A stretch of 64,000 nucleotides of DNA from Sarcophilus harrisii (GCF_902635505.1 NC_045431.1:99265988-99329987); one strand, 5' to 3'; shown: positions 23,121 through 34,714, counted from the stretch's first letter. Numbers and translations are program-made. The notes: generated by a model from the letters alone, not told the origin.

Positions 23121-23260
23121 AACATTCACCCAGCACCAACTGTGAAGAAAAGAGCCATTTATCCAAACATAAGTTAATAGAGTCATATCGAATAGGTAAT
23201 CAGCCTTAAGTGCTTGTTTGTCTGATTCAAGTACACCTTTACATAGTTTCAGTCCGTTAC
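23121..23260. repeat. Unassigned repeat, copy 2
   Basis: Partner of 21638-21783, roughly 80% similar by eye with a small gap. Confidence 0.7.
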
Positions 23261-23594
23261 AAGCAAGGTAAAGGAAAAAGAATGGAAGGGAAAAAGTGTG
23301 AATAATTATTAGTAATTAACCTATATAAGGTTCTATATATCATGATTTTTCCCTAGGTGGTGATCCATATGTAAGAGATAGAATTAAGTTTTGGATAAAT
23401 AGATTGGAGATTACCTCTGTCAATGAACATTATCATTTTAAAATACTTTGTTAATGCATTTTGTTTTGCTATCTCATTCATTTTCCAATAAATACTCCTT
23501 ATCCTCCCATAAAGAGTCAAATATACAATTAAAGTCATGTACTATAGTTATTGTGACTGATAACTCATGTGACTTCCTGTTTTGATAATTTTTT

Positions 23595-23890
23595 GTTCAT
23601 TAAACAGAAAGAAAAGATGTGTGTTTTAGCTTTGGCCATCTGGCTTCAACAAAATGTTATTGCTTTCAAAAATAGTCTCTTTACATGATTATATAATTGT
23701 GTATATTACTCTTTTGTTCCTTATTTTCCATAAGTCCATGTAAATCTTCCCACATTTCTCTAAGGTCGTTCATATTTGTTCTTATTTATGGCACAATGAT
23801 ATTTCATGACATTCACACAACAATTTGTTTAGGCATTCCACAATTGTTGATCACATAATATATTTCTAGGCTTTTGCTGCAAACCCAGAA
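23595..23890 (-). repeat. Old L1 fragment (ORF2 C-terminal coding part)
   Basis: Antisense landmarks 'taaatcttcccacatttctc', 'gcacaatgatatttcatgac' and 'aggcattccacaattgttga' follow marsupial L1 ORF2 C-terminal order. Diverged. Confidence 0.7.
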
Positions 23891-24780
23891 TAGCCATTCT
23901 GTGGAGGATCTAAACAAAGAACTGGAGCTCCTTCTTGGTCCTATACATATAGAAAAAAAATTGGAGCCAGTCTTAAGAAGTGAACAAATCTGCCCAAGAT
24001 TAGAGTTGGTAAGGGTAAAGTCTGGTATTTCTGATTCAAGGGTTTTCCTACTCCCTTTATTCCTATCATGTAATGTTGCTTTTCTAAAACTACTAATATC
24101 ATTGATTAAATAAAGGGATTTCATATAAAGTAATAACTAATAATCAATGTAGCTAACATTTTAGAACTTCTCTTTCAGTTTTTTAGAAGTAGCTCATACT
24201 CTTCAGTAATACTTGTTGGTTGCTAACTAAACAAAACTTAAAATGTGACTATCATTAAGAAAATGAGGCAGAGCCAAAACTATACCTATTTTAAAGTCAG
24301 TAGGAGGTCCACACTAGGATCATTATCTCTAGGTGAGGATCAAAACAATGAGAAAGGATAAGCATTTAATTAACAGCTTGATAATGTCACACAAATCCTT
24401 TGTGTTTGCTTTGGTTGTTTTTCTTCAATGTTAGACATAAATGGAAAAAATCAGTGGGAACTATTAAATTCAGTCATAAGGTTTAAATAGTATTTCTATG
24501 ACTCAGATCAGTAAAGGAAAAATAGCTTGCTGCTTTACTTTGGTCTCTGCATCTTATTGGTGTAGGTTCAGGTAATAAGGTGAATATTGAGTAGACCTGA
24601 TATCCTGCTGCAAGTTGGAATCCACTTTTAGTTTTATTCTGCCTTGCCTTCAAAATGTGAAGCAATCCCTTAAAGACAATTCTTAACAAAGTCTAATTGT
24701 TATAGTAATGCCCATTTTGGTAACTGGATAGGGAGAGTTTCAGAAAAATTAACATTCTAACCTCACAACATCAACTTTGA
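23890..24780. other. No confident feature
   Basis: 23980-24050 may be a MIR piece ('caaatctgcccaagattaga'). The rest is unassigned. Confidence 0.4.
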
Positions 24781-25450
24781 CTCATTGCTCTCATCTCAAA
24801 CATCCAATCAGTTGTCAGATATTGTTTTATCATCACAACATCTATTAGAAAACCTCTTTATATTACTATTTCTACCCTAGTCCAGGATCTCATCTCTTCT
24901 CAACTAAATTGTTACAACAGCTTCTTAAGTTTCTAGTGCCTTGAGAGTTCTCTTGTTCCAGTCCACACTGCTGCCGAAGTGAAGAACTGACCATGTGATT
25001 ATTCGAGTCAACAAGAGTAAATCCCTGTTGTTTTAAAGATTAATCTGTTTAGCTTTAAAAACCCTTCACAATAACCCTTCACAACCTTTATTTCCATCCA
25101 TTTTTGACTTTATTCTCACTTAAACTCTATGATCCAGTCAAACTAGTGTTTACTTTGTTTCTGACACAACTTTCCACCCCCCCTTTCTGTCCCCTGGCAT
25201 TGACTATCCTGCATTCTGGAAGGTATTTTCTCTTCACCTCTGATGCTCTGGCTTCCTCCCTCCTCTCAAGAAGCTGCTTAAGTACTACCTTCTACTTGAA
25301 AGCTTTTCTAATTTCCTCCACTGCTCCTGACTAAACTACACTGTATTTAATTTAAATGTAACTATTGCAACTACTTAATGATATTGTCTTTGTATTTATT
25401 CTCTTAATATTTATTCTATACTGCCTCTTTAGAATACAAAATACAAACTC
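24780..25450 (+). repeat. L2 LINE 3' half
   Basis: The longest clear sense L2: 'tccaggatctcatctcttct', 'gttacaacagcttcttaagt', 'cagtccacactgctgccgaa', 'taaaaacccttcacaat' and 'acttgaaagcttttctaatt' in order, ending in 'tagaatacaaaatac'. Retains order over more than 600 bp but is coding-dead. Confidence 0.85.
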
Positions 25451-25499
25451 CTTATGGAGATTGCTTCATTCACTGTATACACATACATACATAGGGATG

Positions 25500-25790
25500 T
25501 ATATGGTATTAGCATCTTTGATGTGAGGGCTTGCCAAGCTTTTTAAAGCTCATCCACTTTCAGTCCCACCTGTCATCCAGTTCTCACCTGTGGCTCCCAG
25601 AAGCTATAGCATTAGCAGTGTCCACAATCAGATGGATGGGTTAAATCAGATTGAGGGTACTGGCAGCTTCAAACTTGTTGGTGAAATAGGGAAAGATTTA
25701 CTCCAAGCATATGAAGACTTATCCTAGAGGGTTGGGGAGAGAACAGTTTGTTCTAATGGCCATGAAGGCCACTGAAGCAGACATTGTATA
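25500..25790. other. Unassigned GC-richer block
   Basis: Distinct in composition from its surroundings, with phrases such as 'cagaagctatagcattagca' and 'gccatgaaggccactgaagc'. I could not assign it to a gene, RNA or repeat family. It is followed directly by an AT dinucleotide-rich tract, as many retroposed or satellite-associated repeats are. Confidence 0.35.
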
Positions 25791-25955
25791 TATGAATGTA
25801 TATACATTCATATGTGTATATATTCACAAATATAACTAATATATACATGCCTATATATGAATGTATAATACATTTTATGTGTATGTATGTATTATGGATA
25901 TATCCATATATTATATACATATATATGTATGTATGTATATTTGTGTATACAATAA
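25785..25955. repeat. TATG/TACA low-complexity tract
   Basis: Alternating purine-pyrimidine (TATATG, GTATGTAT) with internal inverted repeats such as 'atgaatgtatatacattcat'. Confidence 0.85.
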
Positions 25956-26164
25956 AAGCTTTTTCTTGTGTGCCTCTTTTTTTTTTTTGTGAAATATTTT
26001 CCCTATTCTCCCAGTACATTTTCTATCATTTAATTTTTTTAGATCATCCCAACATAATCAACATACTTGTGTCTTCTGTATATGCAAACTTCTAAATGCC
26101 CTAATAATGACAAAATTCTTAGAAACTGCATATATTATCTTCCTTTGTAGTGAACAATTTAATC

Positions 26165-26977
26165 TTATTAAGTCCCATGTAATTTCTCTTCCAGGTTTTC
26201 TTTTTTATCCTTCTCTTGAGTCTTGTATTTGAATGCGAAATTTTCTGGTTTTTTTTTTTTTTTAAATCAGGAATTCTATTTCATTAAATATCTTTTCTTT
26301 TATCCTGAAGGATTGTACCCACTTTTTCTGGGTAGGTAATTTTTATTAGCCTTTGTTTATTATCCTTGCTCCTCTGCTTTTGAAATGTCATATCCCAAAT
26401 CTTCCATTCCTTTGACATGGTAAGCTGTTATATCATGTGTGATCCTGATTATTTTTCCACACTTTTTTTGTGTCTTCTGTTTTGCTCCAAGTTGTTCACC
26501 CTGGGGCACAATTTTGGTTTGTTTGGAGAGGAAATCTAGAGTGCTTGGAATTTTTTTACTTACTCCACCATCTTCCCAGAATTTTCATTTAATAATTTTT
26601 TGCATAATGATATCTTCTCTTTCACTCCCCCTCCCCCTCTGTATGTCTCTCTTTATCATGACTTTCAGGTAATCCAATAATTATTAAATTATCTCACCTA
26701 CATCCAGTTTCCAGGTCAGTTGTTTTCCAATAAGATATTTTACATTTTCTTTTATTTCCCTCTACTTTTTTGACTTTGTTTTTAATGTTTCTTGATGTCT
26801 GATGGAATTGTTATTTTCCAGTTGCTCAATTCTAGCTTTTAATGAATTTTCTTCAGTGAATTTTCATGTTTCTCTTACATCTGTCAATTTTAAAAAGTGT
26901 TATTTTCATGTGTTTTTTTAAAACTATTCTGCCTATTCTGTTTTAAAGGTGTTATTTTCTTTGGTATTTTTGTAGTA
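26165..26977 (-). repeat. L1 5' part (ORF1 / 5' region), antisense
   Basis: Matches the antisense 5' half of marsupial L1: 'tatcctgaaggattgtaccc', 'tgggtaggtaa', 'gtgtgatcctgattattttt', 'gactttcaggtaatccaata', 'aggtcagttgttttccaata' and 'ggtgttattttcttt'. It is interrupted by the solo LTR at 26982-27538; the sequence just beyond may be its continuation. Rare here in being a 5' L1 fragment. Confidence 0.8.
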
Positions 26978-27542
26978 CTTTTGTTGAGGTCAGGAACCAA
27001 ATGTTGAGGTGTAGACCACATGTTGAGGTCAACAAATTAGGGTTTAGTTAAGGTCTAGTGGCAGGTTTGGGGTACAGGGAGTAAAACAGAGTTCCCCTGC
27101 AACCCCCTTGGATTCGGCGCAAGGATACGGCGGTATATGAGGTCTAGTAGCGGCCCGGATTTCCCCAATAAAAGCATTTATTGGCCCGGAGAGCTAGATT
27201 AATAAAAGAGGTTTATTACTGAGTTTAGAAGTAGCAGATAGGTGAAGGTAGAGACAAGGAGGGCACTGGACAGAGGGTCTAGTGGACAGAGGGTCCTCAC
27301 ATGGCGACCATGTTTGGAATCTCTGCAAAGAGGGGTTCCCAGTGTGGTCCTTTTAAGTTGGAGACTTAGCTCGAGGGGCTTTGGGGTGTAGCCCCCAAAG
27401 TTGGCTCAGATCCGGGTGGGGCTGGGACAGGTTTGGATCTTCTATTGGAATTGAAAGGGACCAGGATTTGTGAGTCAAAGGGTAATTTACATTAACTAGG
27501 GGGGTTGGGAATCAAAGATTGGAATCTTTCCTGCATCACTTT
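26978..27542 (-). mobile_element. Fossil solo LTR of an endogenous retrovirus, 4-bp TSD
   Basis: A 557-bp LTR (26982-27538) begins TG and ends CA on the minus strand and is flanked by the 4-bp repeat CTTT at 26978-26981 and 27539-27542. It contains an AATAAA signal in reverse ('ttattaataaaagaggttta' region, about 27190-27220). Same family as 10055-10875. The 4-bp TSD fits a gamma-type (ERV1-like) integration, though family naming needs a search. No internal retroviral genes are present, so it arose by LTR recombination. Inserted into an older L1. Confidence 0.85.
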
Positions 27543-27704
27543 TGCCAAGATAATCTTTTCAACATTTCTTCCAGGGATGAATACATAGATGATGAAGTTG
27601 ATGCTCTCACTGCCAGACTTAGCTCAGTGTTTAGGATGTTGCAAAGGAAAGTATGGGAGAAAAGAGTTATTAGCTTACCTACCAAACTGAAGGTCTGCAC
27701 AGGA

Positions 27705-27742
<38 letters not shown>

Positions 27743-28380
27743 AACCTCATTGTTGTGTGCTTGTTAAACCTGAACAGTCTCTAGGCACCGGAAACTGAAT
27801 TGCTGGAGAGTTCAGCTGGGTTGCTGCTTTTTCTCCAGTTCCCTGGGGTGAGGGGAGGAGAAAATACTTTTTGAATTCAACTGAATAGAATACTTCCTAA
27901 GATCTATGATTTCCATTGGTGGCAGGATTTCTCATCATGTAGACTACAGTTTTCCCCAAAAGACCAAACCTTGGTGGATTTATTAAGTATGAGAGTCAAG
28001 TAAATCATATTTCCTCATCCAGTGACTGGTTTTTGGTGATGAGCCTCCTTGAACACAGCTAGGCCCATCCTTGGGTAACAGACACCAAGTGTGTGCATAG
28101 TGAAACATATTACTTTTTCTTGTTGAATAGAACCTAATAGAGCTTGCACTATTTTGTGGTATATCCATTAAATACTCAAGATCATGTCCATGTCACGAAA
28201 AGTCTTTGTATCAAAAACATTAATGGAAGAATGCGACTTACTACAGGGAAATGCATTCATTTGTTCTCCCTTCAAGCTAGGATTGTGGAACTGGGGGAAG
28301 ATCCAAAGCCTAAAGAGGATACACATGAAGAAAAAGTAGAAAATTTGAAGCAAGGAATTGGAGATCACATATCTATCCTC
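27543..28380. other. Unassigned, with a TG microsatellite
   Basis: Contains a (TG)n run at 27707-27741. Fragments of open frame on both strands (for example minus-strand MDIPQNSASSIRFYST at about 28168) have no family match that I recognise. 'ctaggcaccggaaactgaat' and other GC-richer phrases suggest an old repeat. Confidence 0.35.
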
Positions 28381-28384
28381 AGTA

Positions 28385-28806
28385 ATTCTAAAAGTACAGT
28401 CTGGGGATTCATGGGGTCTTCAAGATTGTTTTTGGAGCTCTAAAAGATCAAAACTATTTTAATGATAATATGAACATGCTTTAATTTCAAGTGTGTTAAA
28501 TGTCAATGGATATTGTGCTGGTAAATATTTAATTACTGCTTCTCTCTGGGGAAAATGTACCCACAAGACACTTTTAAGTTTAGTCTGCTTTATTAACATT
28601 TTCTTCATCAATTAATCAAGTATTCATTTTGTAACATTTGTATATTTCATGGGTAAAAATGCTCACATTGAAAATTAACAATTAACTCTCATCAATTAGA
28701 GTGTTCTAGCCCATGTAACATATAAACAAAAGCTCTTTGGGAAATCATTGGTAACTTTTAAGATTTAAAGGGGTCCACAGACCCAAAAAATTTGAGAACC
28801 AATGGT
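28385..28806. repeat. hAT-like DNA transposon relic
   Basis: Its right end 'ggggtccacagacccaaaaa' followed by 'atttgagaacc' has the form of mammalian hAT/Charlie-type terminal repeats. The interior 'gtctgctttattaacatttt' block recurs at about 41310-41400. The left end is uncertain. Confidence 0.5.
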
Positions 28807-28809
28807 CTA

Positions 28810-29032
28810 GTGTATGAATTTTTACCCTTTTCATGTCATAGACCCCTTTGACAATCTGGTGAAGCCCATGAACCCTTTCTCAGAAAAATGTCTATAAATG
28901 TTTAAAATAAAGTGCAAAGAATTACAAAGCCAACCTATTCTATTGAATTAAAATTGTATTTTTTTCCTATCCAGGTTTACAGCTCCCCATGAAATTTATG
29001 AGGTATGCAAGCTCAGGTTAAGAACTCTTCAT
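28810..29032. repeat. hAT-like MITE
   Basis: 'catgtcatagacccctttga', 'caatctggtgaagcccatga', 'accctttctcagaaaaatgt' and the terminal 'caggttaagaactct' match a widespread hAT-type non-autonomous element of marsupials. Confidence 0.7.
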
Positions 29033-29084
29033 ATAAGCATTTTGCTCTTGCTTTTGTTATTTTTTAAAAAATCAATCAATCAAC

Positions 29085-29930
29085 ATGAATTTATTAGTTA
29101 GGTGCAGGCTAGTAGGATTACAAAGACCAAAGTCAAGCAGTCCTTCAAGGAGCTTAAATTCTAATGGGGACAGATGACTTGAATGCATATTAGTATATAA
29201 TGTGCGTAAAATTGCTACAAGATAGTTTTGGGTAGGAGTGCCATAGATGGAGGGGGAAGTATAAAAGGCTGCATGGAGAAGGAAGTTCTTGAACTGAACT
29301 TTGAAGGAAACTAGAGGCTTCAAAAGTTAGAGGTGAGGACAAAGTACATTACAGTGATGGAAATAAGCTATTACAAAGGTCCAAAGATAGGAGATGGAGG
29401 GTTCTAGGTTGAGAAGAGTGAATAGGGCATTAGGATATATTGTGAAGTGCTAGCAATTTGGAAGTCAGTCGACATAGATTGTTTACTTAGTACTAAGCTC
29501 TGTGTTAAGTACTAGGGATACAAAGAAAAGCAAAAACAGTCCTTAAGAAGCATACATTCTAATATGGGAAATAAGATATAGATAACTATATACATGTAAG
29601 ATATATGCAAAGTAGATTAAAGTAATCTGGAAAGGGAAGAGTGAAGTAATTTGTAAGGAGACTAGAAAGGGATTAGATAGTAAAAATTTTAAGGTCAAAC
29701 AGAGGAGTTTGTATTTGACACTACAATCAAAAAGGGAGTCACTAATATGGAAACGATGCTTATTGAGAAGAATATTATGATCAGAATTATGCTTTAGGAA
29801 AATAATTTTGGAAATCTAGCAATGGAGATAAAGAGTAGAAGGGAGCCTCAGGTTCATACCTATACAATCTCTGGAGTTTTATTGAAAGGGAGGTATTTTT
29901 CCAGATAATTAGAACTTAAGGTTCTGACTT
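29085..29930 (-). repeat. Two antisense L2 copies
   Basis: A first copy starts at the L2 3' terminus ('aatcaatcaatcaacatgaa'). A second 3' terminus ('gttaagtactagggatacaa') starts at about 29470 and continues into more internal L2 sequence ('aggagtttgtatttgacact', 'tatgatcagaattatgcttt'). Either one L2 inserted into the other or two lie in tandem. Confidence 0.7.
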
Positions 29931-30960
29931 CTACATTCTGAGAAATGACAGAGTTCCCCTCTTAGGGGGATAAGTAGAAATTTCTGCTGAGAGTTCCAGC
30001 TGATTCTGAAATCCAGAATCTGGAAATAGAGAGAAACTCCACAATGTTGTGCCCATTATCAGCGGAGCAGTAGCTATGCCAGACTTGTGGAAAGAATGTT
30101 TAGTCGGAACTATAGTCTTTATCTTCCCAATAGGTAGAGATGACATAGCTTGCAAAGACCGCATTCCCATGCAGTAAGCAGGCCATGTATGAGTGGTGTG
30201 AAGACATCAACAGAATATATCTATGGCCCTGCAACCTTAAAAACATAAGCTACGTTTATAAACAACTGATATATCTATGTGTGTACTTGGGCATCCCAGG
30301 TTCTCTTGATATATGCTACTCAAAACATGTGTTCATATATTCTGAATTTTGGAGTTTGTTATTATGGGACAGAGTGCTACCAGGTTTATAGGGAAACATT
30401 CTATTACTACTTTCCTTATTTTATTATTTCAGCAAAATATTCTTACTTTAAGCTAATTGTGTTCTCAGGATGACTAATAAAAGTAAGTGTACTGGTGGGG
30501 GATTATTAAATTTCTTTTTAAAAGTTAATTTAAACTAAGAGACTACCTTGAACCCCAAGTAATTTGTCCTGATCTATTTATTTAGAGGTAGAGAGAGGAT
30601 GTCATCAGGCACTACATGGATTAGCCCCATTACCCATTTATTTTATGTGTATATGAGTTTTGTTATTAGTTAGAGGCAACTTGAGAGTAGACAGGCAAAC
30701 AAAATAGCAAATAAAAATGTTCTAAATATTCATGTTATCTATTAATCTGAAAAGATTTTATTTTCTACTTGGACTCTATAAAATTGAGCATCAATGTTAT
30801 AGCAATCTTTTTAAAAACCAACTCTGAACATTTTAATTTTTAAAGTACTTTTTTTGGTTACCATTTAAATATTGGTTGCATTTTTTAAAGTGCAAAATTA
30901 ATTTGGATTAATATGTACCTAGATTTAAAAATCTACCTTTAATATTGTTTATTCCGAGAA
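29930..30960. other. Unassigned
   Basis: 29931-30170 has an open minus-strand frame (GMRSLQAMSSLPIGKIKTIV) of slightly higher GC, but no recognised family. 30200-30960 is plain AT-rich DNA. Confidence 0.4.
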
Positions 30961-30964
30961 AGAA

Positions 30965-31145
30965 TAACAATTTAGACACTTACATAATGCTTTAAAGTTA
31001 ACAAAGCACTTTCCTTAATATCCTGTGATGTTAGTGTAATGATATTAGTTTCATTTAACAAGATTTATTGGTATAGAGAGGGAAGATGGCTTCAAGTTCT
31101 CACAGCTGGTATGTATCAGAACTAGGACTTTAAAAGTGTTTTACT
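30965..31145 (-). repeat. MIR SINE
   Basis: 'cataatgctttaaagttaac', 'aaagcactttccttaatatc' and 'gttctcacagctggtatgta' are reversed CORE-SINE blocks. Confidence 0.75.
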
Positions 31146-31570
31146 AAGAAAAACACTCTTCTCATTGTTTCATTTTGGGAGGAGCTGAATTGCTTTCTCG
31201 AAAATTTACAGTTTGGGGATACCCTCAACTATTTACCATGGTCTGAATTCCCAGTGAACTACTGTACTTTATATGTGTAAATTGCACCAAATAATTACTC
31301 TGATTGGGATTTGGCTCAACTGTTGTAAATTTTCAAAATACATTTTTAGGATGCCTTCTACCAAACGTGCTGCAATTTTGAAGTGTATGAGATTGCTCTG
31401 AATATCCAGCTCAGTGGTCTTCCTCTCTAGAGTCATTTAACTGGTACACGAACCTGGCTTTGTTCTTGTCTTCCAATCTTGATTTGTAGCTCTCCTACTG
31501 CTTCTTTTGCCAGAGTTCCACCTCCACATAAATTTTAGTTGGGTCAGTTTTAGGGGCTCTTTAGACTGAA
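31145..31570. other. No recognised feature
   Basis: No repeat, RNA or coding signal recognised. Confidence 0.45.
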
Positions 31571-31574
31571 AATA

Positions 31575-31820
31575 AAACACTGGATATTTTGCCTTTCTGG
31601 ATAGAGGGCTAGAATCAGGAAAACTCAACTTCTTGATTTCAAACCTATCCTCACACTTTGTGACCCTAGACAAGTCATTTAATCCTGTTCAACTCAGTTT
31701 TCTCATCTGTAAAATGAACTAGAAAATGAAATGCAAAACCACAACAGTATCTTTGCCATGACCGTAAAAGGGAACATGAAGAATTGACATGATTGAAAAA
31801 TGGCTAAACAATTGTGCCTT
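31575..31820 (+). repeat. MAR1 marsupial SINE
   Basis: Sense MAR1: 'gaccctagacaagtcattta', 'gttttctcatctgtaaaatg', 'gaaatgcaaaaccacaacag' and 'tatctttgccatgaccgta', then a tail 'gacatgattgaaaaatggc'. Confidence 0.85.
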
Positions 31821-31895
31821 TCTAGAAGTCTGACATTATGGATGTAATTCATAGCCCATCACTTAGACAGACCATTAATAATCCAATTTCAGCCT

Positions 31896-32180
31896 CTTAG
31901 TTTTTTTTTTTAATTATTTTATTTTTAATTTATGAAATCATTTCCATAACTGTATATTAAAAAAGATGATTGCAAAAGAGATGATTGTACCTGAAAGTGT
32001 AAATCTATTATGTACACTTTGCTAGTCCTTTTAAATATATAATGAAGTTATCAAATACATTTCTTTTGCACCTCTTCTCTCCACTTGAACTTCTCTTCCT
32101 CCCTATACTGCCCCTGCTCATGCTGATGAATCTACCTGCCTCAGACTTTTCCCCACTCCCCAAATGCAGGTCTGCTTGAT
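31896..32180 (-). repeat. Old L1 3'UTR fragment
   Basis: A T run at 31903-31911 followed by 'taatttatgaaatcatttcc', 'aaaaaagatgattgcaaaag' and 'ctattatgtacactttgcta', the reverse of the L1 3'UTR. The same segment is seen at 45000-45180. Confidence 0.75.
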
Positions 32181-32182
32181 GA

Positions 32183-32580
32183 AGTGTGAGAAAGATTCAA
32201 GGCCTGAAAAAAACCAAAGGCTACCTGGCCTTGAGCGTACCACAAATAATGCTGGCCAATAACAATAATTTAATACAAATTTTTTTGGTTAGTAAGTTGT
32301 AGAACTCCGTGATGGGAACTACTCTATCCTTAGCACTCTGCAATTGTATCTGTAAACCATAATATTAGCATATCAACCTACTATACTTTGTTTCTCTTTC
32401 CTATAAAGTTTTCTCCTTGCTTCTGCCTCTTTGCTAGATTCCCTTGGAAATTTATCCTACTTCAATATCCAATTCATTTGGCGTCATAATGATCTCCTTA
32501 ATGCTGACTCTTTGCTAAAATTCCCTTGGAAATTAGTCCGCTGCACAGAGTAATAAATCGTTGCCCCTTAATTTGGAGAC
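32183..32580 (+). mobile_element. LTR-like retroviral fossil
   Basis: Bounded roughly by 'tgtgagaaagattcaaggcc' and 'gggaatatccgaca' (TG...CA), with an AATAAA near the 3' end at about 32553 and a short C/T-rich segment before it. Not the same family as 10055-10875. It looks old, and no internal region or clear target duplication was found, so the call is tentative. Confidence 0.5.
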
Positions 32581-32913
32581 CAAGTGTGGGAATATCCGAC
32601 ACTAATTAAGGGGGGGTCCTAATCTTGTTGGGGTGTCTTAGCTATTACATTCATGCTGTCTACTTACTCTCCCCTCTGATATACCACTCACCTATTTCAA
32701 CTGATCCAATTCTCTCTCCTTCCTGGTTGATGTTTTAACAGCAAATACAAAAGTTAAAATTGTCAAGTTTTGGTTACAACTGAATACTGCAGAGCAAGGA
32801 TTTACCTGTTTGTTTGTGATTTATAAAATATAGTTACTGAACCTTGAAAGGGGATTCTCTCCCCTACTTTGTGGCAATTTAACATTACTACAATTCCCAG
32901 ATCAAGTGTAAGG

Positions 32914-33101
32914 GCTCTGGATTTGGAAAGAGAGACACTGGGTTTTTATTTCTGCTCGCTTCTTTCTAGTCTTAGCTAAACAAGCCTTTCCCAGTCTTAA
33001 TCTCAAAGCTCTGGATTTGGAAGGAGAGAGACTGGGTTTTTATTTCTGTTGGCTTCTTTCTAGTCTTAGCTAAACAAGCCTTTCCCAGTCTTAATCTCAG
33101 T
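32914..33101 (+). repeat. 94-bp tandem duplication of a MIR-like segment
   Basis: Copies at 32914-33007 and 33008-33101 differ at only a few positions; both carry 'gctctggatttggaa' and 'ctagtcttagctaaacaagc'. The unit resembles a CORE-SINE. High identity means a recent duplication of an old repeat. Confidence 0.92.
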
Positions 33102-33129
33102 GCCTTCCCTTTGATACTATTGACAATAT

Positions 33130-33262
33130 TGCAGTGTATTATATTATTTATATATAGTTGTTTGTACATTGCCTCTTCACTAGACTGAGTTTCTAAGGAA
33201 CTGTTTTTTCTTTGTATTTCAAGTGCTTAGTACAATGTCCGGCATATGGTAGTGATGTGGCC
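33130..33262 (+). repeat. L2 3' end
   Basis: 'ctagactgagtttctaagga', 'tgtatttcaagtgcttagta' and 'caatgtccggcatatggtag' match the sense L2 terminus. Confidence 0.75.
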
Positions 33263-33264
33263 AG

Positions 33265-34095
33265 AATAGCAATACCTTGTTCAAATAAACATGTGACAAA
33301 TTCACAATGATCATTCTCTTTGGCAAAATGAAGGTTTATTCAAAGCAATAGGTAACAAAAAAATGAAGGAGTAAAATAGGCACCAGAAGTAACAAATATG
33401 AAATAGAATTGGGAGATAGCCAGGAAAAAGACAAGTTCCTCAGGGAAAATCACAATTAACCAGAAGAAAGGAAATCTCTGTGAAGTGGGAGTAAGCCATC
33501 AACTGGCAGGTTAGACTAATTAGAATTATTTAGAGTAAGGAAAAAGGAAATGCCATTAGAGGAAAGGCATTATGATGAGAGGGAGAGGGTACCTCATAGT
33601 GGACTTAGTTCTGAAGAGAACTTAGCAAAGATCTTCATCATGAGTAGATCTTTTATAGGGGAAGTATAACCTTAGGGGTTTCTTAGAAAGACTAGAGAAG
33701 GAAGTCAGAGTTTCTCAATCATTTTCCTTGCACTTCCTGAAGGTCTTGATAGCTTTGCTTCATCTAAATTCAGTCCTGTGCTTATTCTATTTCCAAATTT
33801 CCCAATCACTTAAAAGCCACTTTTCCCCTTTTTTCTTGGCCCATATGGCTGACATTACCATTCCTTACAACATTTTTGCACATTCTTATAGTTCCCTCCA
33901 AGACATTACGAAAAATTGTCTTTTATTTTCTGTTTCAAATCTTTCTGCCTCCCTTTAAACCTCCAAGTTCTTCTTTCTGGTTTACTAAATGCCTACTTAT
34001 TTCCTATCCTCCTGTCTTTTTTATGAATCAGGTTACTGATTTAAATTAATGAGCTGAATTCCCCAAGCTTAGGTACCAGCTCTGCCAAAAAAGAG
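33265..34095. other. No recognised feature
   Basis: No repeat or coding signal recognised with confidence. Confidence 0.45.
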
Positions 34096-34099
34096 TCTT

Positions 34100-34198
34100 G
34101 GATTTTAAAATAAAAGGACCTAGGTTAAAATCCTGACTCTGTGATCTTGTAAAAGTCACTTTACACCCCTCTGGGCTTCAGTTTCCTGTTTCAATTGT
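34100..34198 (+). repeat. MIR SINE fragment
   Basis: 'ggacctaggttaaaatcctg', 'gtgatcttgtaaaagtcact' and 'ctgggcttcagtttcctg' in sense order. Confidence 0.75.
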
Positions 34199-34199
34199 G

Positions 34200-34710
34200 T
34201 TTTATGGTCCAGCATTGTCTCACTGACTCCTCACATGCATACTTACTTCCCTTGTACTTTTCCCCCAGACTCCAGGAGGAGTTGTCTTGAACTCAATGAT
34301 CACAATTTTGGAAAGGGGTGAAAACTTTTCTTTAAATCAAAAGTATCAAGGAACCAATTGTTAAATTTTCAGGGTGAACATTTGCATCTTGGAAATTGGC
34401 AAATGCTACAATCAGATCTTGGTTTGTGGATTGTTGATCATCTAGACTAAAGAAAATGATTGAATAAATGTTAATAATGACAATTAAAAGTAAAATTATA
34501 TTGTATATATATATTTTTTTCAGAGAGTTGATCATAAAACATTTGTCAGTAAATTCCACTTACAATAATAATGGCCATGATTTCCACCAAGAATTGAGAT
34601 TTTCTTTCAAAGGAAGCCCACCCAAAATAGGTCCCCACATGAACTATCTACTTTACCCAAATTTGTCAGCTCATTGCATTCTAAACATTGAAATACAAAT
34701 TCAGAGCTAG
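34200..34710. other. No recognised feature
   Basis: AT-rich with a short TATA run at about 34505-34513. Nothing assignable. Confidence 0.45.
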
Positions 34711-34714
34711 GCTG

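Noticed and set aside
27519-27767. Open frame starting in the LTR and running through 'aacatttcttccag', which resembles a splice acceptor
   Set aside because: The start lies inside the fossil LTR, the frame ends in a TG microsatellite, and no matching donor or homologous protein was recognised.
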